Part shown: positions 59,101-64,000 of the stretch, one piece after another
How the letters are laid out: each line of letters starts with the position of its first letter
Numbering within the stretch: the stretch's first letter is position 1
Source of the DNA: Niastella soli
GTDB taxonomy: Bacteria > Bacteroidota > Bacteroidia > Chitinophagales > Chitinophagaceae
Length of the DNA: 64,000 nt
Reading direction: 5' to 3'
Assembly: GCF_017742245.1 (NCBI RefSeq)
Contig: NZ_JAGHKO010000006.1
Span: 62,001 to 126,000 of the forward strand
Program-made: the position numbers and the translations under genes
The notes under the pieces: generated by a model
Databases searched by the model: none
Seen by the model: the letters and a program-made list of their open reading frames with translations, nothing else
Told to the model about the DNA's origin: nothing

Positions 59101-59427
59101 AATTACCACCACTTCGTTCAAATTGCCGATGGAAGCCTTTAGGGTAACCTCCACGGTGTTGATGCCGGAGGCCAGCGACACTTCCTGGGTTTGCATGCTG
59201 CCATGCGAAATAACCAGGGTGGTCACAGATTCCGGTAATGCAATACGAAAATTACCATTCACATCGGTGGCGGTTGCCACCTGGGTGCCTTTGCCACTGA
59301 CCGTAGCTCCCGAAACCATTTCGCCAGACCCGTCTTTTACAATACCGGAGATGGTCCTGATTTGTGCGGTTGCTACAGCGGCGCTAAAAACAAGGGAAAA
59401 CAATAGAAGAATCGCTCTCATAAGCAA
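56101..59427 (-). CDS. SusC/RagA family TonB-linked outer-membrane transporter
   Basis: 1108 residues. Signal peptide ends near AAVATAQ; an ATG two codons on is an alternative start. Carboxypeptidase-regulatory-like domain (TISGIVKDGSGEMVSGATVS), plug (EVVVIGYGTVKRKDLTGSVG, LYIVDGFPVSNINDIP, GARGANGVVIVTTKSG) and barrel domain. No STN domain, so no sigma/anti-sigma partner is expected and none is seen nearby. With susD and GH2 downstream it makes a small polysaccharide-utilisation-like locus. No dedicated regulator is visible in the 254 bp upstream. Confidence 0.94.
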   Translation of the reverse strand: MLMRAILLLFSLVFSAAVATAQIRTISGIVKDGSGEMVSGATVSGKGTQVATATDVNGNFRIALPESVTTLVISHGSMQTQEVSLASGINTVEVTLKASIGNLNEVVVIGYGTVKRKDLTGSVGSVSGKQLAAVPVANAAQALQGKIPGVTVTAQDGRPDASMSVRVRGGSSISNSNEPLYIVDGFPVSNINDIPASQIESIDVLKDASSAAIYGARGANGVVIVTTKSGRNGKFAISYDNYLQHNQPTKYLETLNAYDYIAYNWAYAKTVTNSYASGWERLWGIGSYATQYNNTEGIDHYKNVNATNYSKEAYTSSFSHNHNLSISNGNDKTKYLISMSYLDNDGMRVNSWFKRANALVKIDQKISNKLTFSFDGRYVDIQKMSNEGTTNGKGSILSSSYQFRPIATSDVLGELDDTKNTPLGLYDQVLQDRYNPVERMKDYLPLQKERTLRANGALNWTIIKGLVARTEFGYNRFWNREKSWSGAIYNDYLDGAGNKTYGGNATITAEEGWKYRWVNTLTYNVTGLGKAHNLNVMVGQEVMNNQSEKNTMTSNKFPAGFSPDQAFAMMDRYAPTTGTIINYSITSSVGFPTKYNSYFGRVNYSLLDKYLVSFTFRADGSSRFAPTKQWAYFPAAALAWRASDEDFLKDISWLNNLKVRASYGTVGNDGIDPNQWHQQWTSTGLTQWSINENRQIGYTTSNNLANPNLVWETSTTRNLGIDFGLFQNRIYGTIDLYKNTTNNLLLLSSLNPISGFSTGFENVGSISNRGIEFSLGGDIVNSHDFKLSASFNINFNRNRIEKLANGSTGLYKSQWGSTVTQPNTGDYVLQEGKSLGQVRGYVYDGWYTPDDFTYNNGVYTLNKNPNNPDVTGGIVGTVFGTTANKPNGQAAHPGVIKFKNLNDDELIDEKDVTIIGNMTPKHTGGFNINASYFNFDLALNWNWSYGNQIYNANYLAAFTGGKEDGLYRNRLSYLKDAYKIFDIQNGQLVRVTDPAGLNALNANAKTFLPYQENPVVSSLGIQDGSFLRLNTVTLGYTLPTTLMKKAKLQRIRIYGAIYNALTLTSYPGLDPEVNTNIEQGKTGYPTLGLDWGAYPRARSFTAGINVEF

Positions 59428-59560
59428 GCATTTTTAACATGAGGAATAAATAGCCAGGGAATCGTTTTGGTGTTGACCCTGAAATAGGTAAACGCGACAA
59501 GTGTAGGAAAGACGCAAGTATAGCAGATACTCTTTCATACAGCTTTAGCAATGACCAATT

Positions 59561-59595
59561 CAAAGCTATTTTATCATGAGTGGGGGGAGGTTCAA
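59561..59595 (-). promoter_or_regulatory. Candidate promoter of the susC-susD-GH2 locus
   Basis: Minus-strand TAGCTTTG (59568 to 59561), exact TAnnTTTG, with TTG at 59595-59593, 24 bp upstream (wide). Leader about 130 nt. Confidence 0.4.
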
Positions 59596-59681
59596 TAATT
59601 GTCCTAATAGGTATAAATTCTGGTAATATGGAAATTATTGGTTATTTGACTGACATGGAGACGGTTATAGAGGGGATGGGC

Positions 59682-61733
59682 TTATCTAAAAAGCTTCTGT
59701 AGCGAGACAATTGCCTTTTTCATATTGATCCCTTTTCCCAGCACCGGTTTAAAAATATCACCCTGTTCTTTGATGCGGGCCACTACATTATGGATGGTAA
59801 AGTCTTTCATTTTTAGCCCCTTTTTTACATCTTCCCAATGCAAGGGCATAGATACGGTTGCGCCGGGTTTGGGTCGCAGGGAATAGGCACAGGCAAGGGT
59901 AGCCTGCGGGCGGTTCTGTAAGAAATCGATGTAGATCTTTCCTTTTCTATCGGCGGTAGCGCGCTCTATACTGGTGAACCTGGGTAATTGCTCGTTCACA
60001 ATGGTGGCTATCAGTCGGCCAAATTCCCGGGAAGCTTCATACAGGTATTTTGCCCCCAACGGGATGTAAATATGAATACCAGTTGACCCGGACGTTTTGC
60101 AGTAATTGGGAATGCCGGCACTTTCCAGGATCTCGTGTGTAACCTGGGCCGTCTTTATTACCTGGTCGAATGTATTGGTATCGGGGTCAAGGTCGATGAT
60201 GCACCAGTCGGGATTGTCCGGTTGTTGCACCCGGCTGCTCCACGGGTTCATTTCAATGCAACCCAGCGAAGCCATGTACAACACATCTGCTTCCCGTACC
60301 GGTACCAGAAAACTTTTTTGTATGCTTTTGTCTGTATAAGGAAAGGTGTTGATCCAGTCGGGTATTTTACCGGCTACATTTTTCTGGTAAAAACTTTCGC
60401 CATCAATGCCATTCGGGAACCGGTTCATTGATTGTGGGCGGTCTTTCAGATAAGGTAAAATGATTGGCGCAACCTGGTAATAATAGTTCAGCATATCCCG
60501 TTTGGTGATCTTTTCCTTAGGCCAGTATATTTTGTTGAGGTTGCTGAATTTTAGTTTGTGTCCATTAATGGTGCGTTCCTGTTGTTTTTCACCGGGGTTT
60601 AATAAGGTTTTGCGTTCCGACTCGCTTCTGCGGGTGATTATTTTTTCTTTATGCAGAATAGATTCCGGCATTACTTTTTTAAGCGGTTTTGCTTTTTCGG
60701 CTTTTACGTCGGTTGCTTTTTTATCAATGCGCATGCCTTCAAACGAAGGATGACGCATCACACCATCGCTGGTGATCTCAGCAAATGCCACTTCACAAAC
60801 CAATGCCGGTTTTAACCAGGTGGCAGTTGCTTTCGGGGGATTGGGGCGGAACCGGGACGGCTTATTATAATCGGGTTCTCGCTCAAACGGACAGTTTTTT
60901 CGCATCAGGGGTTTAAACTTTTCCATCATCGCCCGTTGGTCTTTATCGGTAAAACCAGTACCTATTTTGCCTGTGTAATGCAGGGCTCCGTTTTCAAATA
61001 CACCTACAAGCAGGGAGCTGAATAGTTTTGTAGACCCTGCATTGCGGGTAAAGCCACCGATCACCACTTCCTGTCGTTTTGCGATCTTTATCTTTAACCA
61101 GTCTTTTGATCGAACCCCCGGCACATATATACTATCGGCTCTTTTTGCAATAATGCCTTCGAGGTTCATCTCTTTGGCGATGTCATAAAAAGTAGTTCCC
61201 GGCGCATTAAAGGTTTGACTGAGTTGTACCGTTGGATGCTTCGGCAGCATTTTTTTGAGTATTTCTCTGCGTTGTACTAGTGGCAGGTCCATTAATAAAT
61301 AACCATCCAGCCACAACAGGTCAAATACATAATACAACAGTTCCCCATCAGCTTCGCTTCGCCAGTTCTGCAGATCGCCAAAGCTGGAGATGCCTTCTTT
61401 ATTGGAGATAATGATCTCGCCATCGAGCACGGCATTCAGGTTGAGTTTTTCCAGCGCAGCAGTGATTGGATAGAATTTTTCGTTGAATGATTTATTGTTA
61501 CGCGAAATGACCGACACTTTGTTGTGCTGACAATGCGCAATGGCGCGGTAACCATCCCACTTTACTTCGAATAACCAGTTATCGGCATCAAATGGTTTGT
61601 CAACCAGGGTGGCCAGCATGGGCGAGAACCCGCGAGGAAAGGATGCCTTTACGCCCGCTTGTTGGCTGAGTGTCCCCGCTTTCCGCCTGCGTGAAACAAT
61701 GGTCTTTTTCTTTTTTTGTGTGCTAACTGCCAT
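59682..61733 (-). CDS. ligD: DNA ligase D (ligase and polymerase/primase domains)
   Basis: 683 residues. A basic N-terminal tail leads to the ATP-dependent ligase domain: motif I EVKWDGYRAI with adenylated Lys near 58, VLDGEIII, LEGIIAKR and VSKDWLKIK-like motif V. The second half is the archaeo-eukaryotic primase-type polymerase domain (KIYWPKEKITKRDMLNYY, WCIIDLDPD, KTSGSTGIHIYIPL) of bacterial end joining. The 3'-phosphoesterase domain found N-terminally in many LigD proteins is missing. No Ku gene is in the window. The start ATG overlaps the divergent KTSC start in a CATG. Confidence 0.93.
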   Translation of the reverse strand: MAVSTQKKKKTIVSRRRKAGTLSQQAGVKASFPRGFSPMLATLVDKPFDADNWLFEVKWDGYRAIAHCQHNKVSVISRNNKSFNEKFYPITAALEKLNLNAVLDGEIIISNKEGISSFGDLQNWRSEADGELLYYVFDLLWLDGYLLMDLPLVQRREILKKMLPKHPTVQLSQTFNAPGTTFYDIAKEMNLEGIIAKRADSIYVPGVRSKDWLKIKIAKRQEVVIGGFTRNAGSTKLFSSLLVGVFENGALHYTGKIGTGFTDKDQRAMMEKFKPLMRKNCPFEREPDYNKPSRFRPNPPKATATWLKPALVCEVAFAEITSDGVMRHPSFEGMRIDKKATDVKAEKAKPLKKVMPESILHKEKIITRRSESERKTLLNPGEKQQERTINGHKLKFSNLNKIYWPKEKITKRDMLNYYYQVAPIILPYLKDRPQSMNRFPNGIDGESFYQKNVAGKIPDWINTFPYTDKSIQKSFLVPVREADVLYMASLGCIEMNPWSSRVQQPDNPDWCIIDLDPDTNTFDQVIKTAQVTHEILESAGIPNYCKTSGSTGIHIYIPLGAKYLYEASREFGRLIATIVNEQLPRFTSIERATADRKGKIYIDFLQNRPQATLACAYSLRPKPGATVSMPLHWEDVKKGLKMKDFTIHNVVARIKEQGDIFKPVLGKGINMKKAIVSLQKLFR

Positions 61734-61998
61734 GCACTATAAGAATAATTTTTATGCCACAGCGCCGGCATGGTTTTTTAACGCTTATGGTATGCCTTCG
61801 TCGGTGGTAGCCCATATGAATTATTATCCAGAAACATCCACTCTGCGGGTCACCTATACTTCCGGGGAGATATATGATTATTTGAAAGTACCGGCTGCCA
61901 TTTATGATGCCATGAAGCAGTCCTGGTCGAAGGGAAAATATTTGAATACGGTTATTAAGGGGCGGTTTCAATATAAGAAGCTTAATCGTGAGACGTGA
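61732..61998 (+). CDS. KTSC domain protein
   Basis: 88 residues from ATG 61732, or 68 from ATG 61792, which lies closer to the usual KTSC start (MPSSVVAHMNYYPETSTL). The domain is complete: TLRVTYTSGEIYDYLKVPAAIYDAMKQSWSKGKYLNTVIKGRF, in pieces, ending QYKKLNRET. KTSC is a small domain, also found at the C-terminus of some lysyl-tRNA synthetases, with suspected nucleic-acid binding. With the first start its ATG shares bases with the ligD ATG on the other strand. The stop codon runs into GTGAGAC heptamers. Confidence 0.8.
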   Translation: MHYKNNFYATAPAWFFNAYGMPSSVVAHMNYYPETSTLRVTYTSGEIYDYLKVPAAIYDAMKQSWSKGKYLNTVIKGRFQYKKLNRET

Positions 61999-62008
61999 GA
62001 CGTGAAAA
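61988..62008. repeat. Period-7 tandem array (3 units) across the KTSC stop
   Basis: GTGAGAC, GTGAGAC, GTGAAAA. The TGA of the second unit (61996-61998) is the stop codon. Confidence 0.55.
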
Positions 62009-62125
62009 GGCTTACCAAATCCGAGATTCACTTTCGGCAATCCGCCTTCGCCAAGGCTACGGCGGACAAGTCGATGGCCTGGGACCGATCTTACCAAATC
62101 TCTGCAATGAATCTGGCTTCCTGAT

Positions 62126-62157
62126 CAACTCCTCAACTGGTCAACTGATCAACTCCC
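62126..62157. repeat. Period-8 tandem array (4 units, CAACT)
   Basis: CAACTCCT, CAACTGGT, CAACTGAT, CAACTCCC: CAACT at exact 8-bp intervals (62126, 62134, 62142, 62150). Confidence 0.7.
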
Positions 62158-62287
62158 CTCAACCTACCCATAAATCAAAGAACTCTCATATGCTGACGGG
62201 GCGAAGCGAAGCCTGTCAGCGTGCCGACAAGCTTCGGTTCGTCGGCATACAAAGGTACCCCTTACTTTCTTCCCCAAGCGCCATCAT

Positions 62288-62510
62288 GTGACGGGCTTCG
62301 GAAACCGCTGGGACGGTTACCTTTAAACCGGTGGGACGTTTGGTAATTTCTCCACTGAAATTTCATTTTAGGTGTGACGGTTCGAGGAAAAAGGTGTGAT
62401 GGACAGTCGAAATCCTGTGACGGTTGGTGATTTCTCCCCGGAATTTCTAATTTAAGTGTGACGGTTTGAGGAGAAATGGTGTGACGAGTGGTCGAAATTC
62501 TGTGACGGTT
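62288..62510. repeat. Helically spaced array of nine GTGACGG-type words
   Basis: Words start at 62288, 62310, 62333, 62374, 62396, 62417, 62458, 62481 and 62502 (GTGACGG five times; GGGACGG, GGGACGT, GTGATGG and GTGACGA once each). The intervals are 22, 23, 41, 22, 21, 41, 23, 21. This equals an ~84-bp unit of three words, about 2.7 times, with diverged sequence between words. Confidence 0.85.
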
Positions 62511-62574
62511 TTTATTTTCTTCTCTTTGCCTCCTCGGTTCCTCCCCGATTCTCCCTCGGTAGGCCTCGAATTCC

Positions 62575-62630
62575 GAGGACCCAAAGAGGACCCAAAGAGG
62601 TACCATTGAGGTAGCATTGAGGTGGCGGGC
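62575..62630. repeat. Tandem 11-bp repeat (5 units)
   Basis: GAGGACCCAAA twice, GAGGTACCATT, GAGGTAGCATT, then GAGGTGGCGGG, all in exact 11-bp phase from 62575. It lies 120 bp upstream of the DUF1398 gene's stop end. Confidence 0.85.
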
Positions 62631-62748
62631 TGGTTGACAGGTTAATCAGGCAAAAGGGATCGTTTCACCCTGGTTGTTTTCTTCACCCTGATGCAAGCTT
62701 GCGGTACGCCCCGTAAAACCTTAAACTTTAACCTTTAAACAGAAGACC

Positions 62749-63138
62749 TTATCCAGGAATTTTCTCCTCCAATAAAACACTTCCCGCTTTATCAAAATAA
62801 GTGCAGCTCATGGCAGATAGATCCGCTATCCATTTTTCAATGCCAGCTTCAGCGCAATGCCGGCAAAAGGTAGGGTAATCGGTTTGGCCCTGTTGATGTG
62901 CTTTCAGGTTTTGTTGAAATTGGTCTTTATTGCTGGTAGCAGCAATTTCCAAATTTGCATACTTGGGTTCGCTATGCAAGGTAAACTGGTTTGCTCCGGA
63001 GTAATCTGTATGCCCATCCTGCACCCAGGTTTCATAGGCGGTAACACCTGATTGCTTTAAGTCCCTGATATAGTTTGGAAAATCGGCACCGCTTTTTACT
63101 TTGGAGTGAGCAGCTTTGATTTGTTCGATCGTAAACAT
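62749..63138 (-). CDS. DUF1398 family protein
   Basis: 129 residues. The N-terminal FTIEQIKAAHSKVKSGADFPNYIRDLKQSGV and the central YETWVQDGHTDYSG match the DUF1398 (YbcV-like) family, small cytoplasmic proteins of unknown function. The C-terminus has CRHCAEAGIEKW and MSCTYFDKAGSVLLEEKIPG. It starts 24 bp after the antiporter stop on the same strand, so it may be co-transcribed with it. Confidence 0.78.
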   Translation of the reverse strand: MFTIEQIKAAHSKVKSGADFPNYIRDLKQSGVTAYETWVQDGHTDYSGANQFTLHSEPKYANLEIAATSNKDQFQQNLKAHQQGQTDYPTFCRHCAEAGIEKWIADLSAMSCTYFDKAGSVLLEEKIPG

Positions 63139-63162
63139 CTTTTATTATTTTATGTTCGTTGC

Positions 63163-64000
63163 TTAATCCTCTACGGCTACCAGTTTCTCTCTGATCTTGT
63201 ATTCTTCAATATCAATCAACGACAGGTATTTCCTGATCAGCTCTTCATCATATTCCTCCAGGTGGTTAACTTTATTCAGGGTGGCGCGTTGCTTTTCCAG
63301 CAGTTCCAGGTAAAGGAGTTGGAAGTTTCGCAACGCCGTTTTGGTATTATTGGTCGATGAGTCCAGTTGTTCGGTCAATAATTTCAGATCGATCTTCAGG
63401 CGTTCGTGGAGATTCTTTAAATGTTCGCTGACATTTTCTCCTTTATTGGCCTTTTCTTCTAAAAATTCAATGGAACATTTGGCAATCTTTTTTTGAATGT
63501 TCAACTCCTGAATGTCTTCCGGTATGGTATTACGGACAGCTGTTGGTTTTAATTTCCTGATCAGCCAGGGGAGGGTAAGTCCCTGAAAAACCAACGTAAC
63601 CAGAATTACAATAAACGTTATAAAAAGAATGAGGTTGCGATAGGGGAAGGCCTGATTGTCGCTTCCAAGCAATGGGATTGACAACGCTGCTGCCAATGAT
63701 ACCACCCCACGCATGCCGGCCCAGCCAATTACCAGCGGGTTTCGCCAGCCTGGACTTTTATCGGCCACGGTAATATACTTGCTTATAAAAACGGTAAATA
63801 CAGAAGCACCCAGGGTGCAAAGAATACGGCAAACGATCAGCACCAGGGAAATGGTCAGGCCATATCCTATGGCGGTTTTCAAACTGATATCACCTAATTG
63901 ATTTATAATAGAAGGAAGTTGCAGACCGATCAGCATAAATACCAGTCCGTTCAAGACAAACACAATGTTGTTCCACACATTTACGCCCTCTATACGACTG
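63163..64000 (-). CDS. CPA1-type Na+/H+ antiporter, 5' truncated by window end
   Basis: The frame is open to the window edge; about 279 C-terminal residues are seen. NVWNNIVFVLNGLVFMLIGLQLP, GWAGMRGVVSLAAALSIPL and FITFIVILVTLVFQGLTLPWLI are the typical last membrane helices of bacterial NhaP/Nhe-like CPA1 exchangers, with the conserved GxRG (MRG) motif. A soluble, helical C-terminal tail of ~110 residues follows, rich in Lys/Glu (IQKKIAKCSIEFLEEKANKGE), likely regulatory. It exchanges Na+ or K+ for H+ across the inner membrane. Confidence 0.88.
   Translation of the reverse strand, partial: SRIEGVNVWNNIVFVLNGLVFMLIGLQLPSIINQLGDISLKTAIGYGLTISLVLIVCRILCTLGASVFTVFISKYITVADKSPGWRNPLVIGWAGMRGVVSLAAALSIPLLGSDNQAFPYRNLILFITFIVILVTLVFQGLTLPWLIRKLKPTAVRNTIPEDIQELNIQKKIAKCSIEFLEEKANKGENVSEHLKNLHERLKIDLKLLTEQLDSSTNNTKTALRNFQLLYLELLEKQRATLNKVNHLEEYDEELIRKYLSLIDIEEYKIREKLVAVED

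Larger units (their letters stand above)
61999..62748. other. 750-bp repeat-rich non-coding region
   Basis: No credible gene. In order: heptamer tail; an 11-bp direct repeat CTTACCAAATC at 62011 and 62090 around a palindromic segment (TCCGCC 62041 / GGCGGA 62061); a CAACT octamer array at 62126-62157; two hairpins (62192-62220 and 62223-62246); the phased GTGACGG array (62288-62510); a tandem 11-mer array (62575-62630). A 114-codon minus-strand frame over the arrays looks accidental. Confidence 0.75.

Noticed and set aside
62288-62510. CRISPR array
   Set aside because: The repeated word is only 7-10 bp, spacing is 21-23 and 41 bp, the spacers resemble each other, and no cas gene is present.
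62262-62606. Minus-strand 114-codon frame across the phased arrays
   Set aside because: Pro/Arg-rich low-complexity translation of tandem repeats; no credible start context or homology.

Overview
The window looks like a chromosome segment of a Bacteroidota bacterium, most likely a chitinophagaceous soil or rhizosphere type (Chitinophaga/Niastella-like; the genus is inference). The signs are two SusC/SusD outer-membrane pairs, a gingipain-type type IX secretion (T9SS) sortase and a cargo protein with a T9SS C-terminal signal, promoters of the TTG-N16-20-TAnnTTTG kind, almost no Shine-Dalgarno (SD) sequences except in front of rpsU, and the Bacteroidota order rpsU-xer-hpf-tRNAs-tuf-tRNA(Trp)-secE-nusG-rplKAJL-rpoBC. 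No prophage, insertion sequence, CRISPR array or rRNA operon is visible.

Layout. 1-8.9 kb: the end of a class V aminotransferase, tyrS, and a PorV/PorQ-type barrel followed by a large C25 sortase (PorU2-like). 8.9-15.2 kb, minus strand: a probable six-gene operon, read in the order ribE, Gfo/Idh/MocA oxidoreductase, two GT2 glycosyltransferases, a GT-C-like membrane protein, radical SAM/SPASM protein. 15.2-40.1 kb: the translation/transcription core, with a strong SD before rpsU, five intact tRNAs, one degenerate tRNA copy, tuf, secE, nusG, rplKAJL and rpoBC. Two blocks interrupt this core. One, between nusG and rplK, is a histone-H1-like Lys/Ala protein with an acidic tail plus 1.4 kb of non-coding repeats. 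The other, between rplL and rpoB, is a LacI regulator with a SusC/SusD pair.

40-48 kb: housekeeping genes (Skp/OmpH-like protein, APC permease, heptose-phosphate-type kinase, fructosamine-kinase-like protein, RNase Z, DapA, AccA). 48-59.4 kb: a polysaccharide-utilisation-like locus with susC, susD and a GH2 glycosidase on the minus strand, converging on a T9SS-exported discoidin/HEXXH protein. 59.7-64 kb: a two-domain LigD whose start codon overlaps that of a divergent KTSC-domain gene, a 750-bp repeat-rich non-coding stretch, a DUF1398 protein, and a Na+/H+ antiporter cut by the window end.

The most unusual signals are non-coding. At seven places there are degenerate tandem arrays with a period of exactly 7 bp. 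Their sequences are unrelated, four start on or overlap a stop codon, and three lead into terminator-like hairpins. A second array, between the KTSC and DUF1398 genes, carries nine GTGACGG-type words at spacings of about 21-23 and 41 bp, close to whole helical turns, and is followed by five 11-bp tandem units. How the genes work together: the core genes form the usual translation/transcription block. The two SusCD loci would import glycans, one probably under the adjacent LacI. The PorV/PorU pair and the T9SS cargo point to surface protein export, and the glycosyltransferase operon to assembly of a surface glycan.
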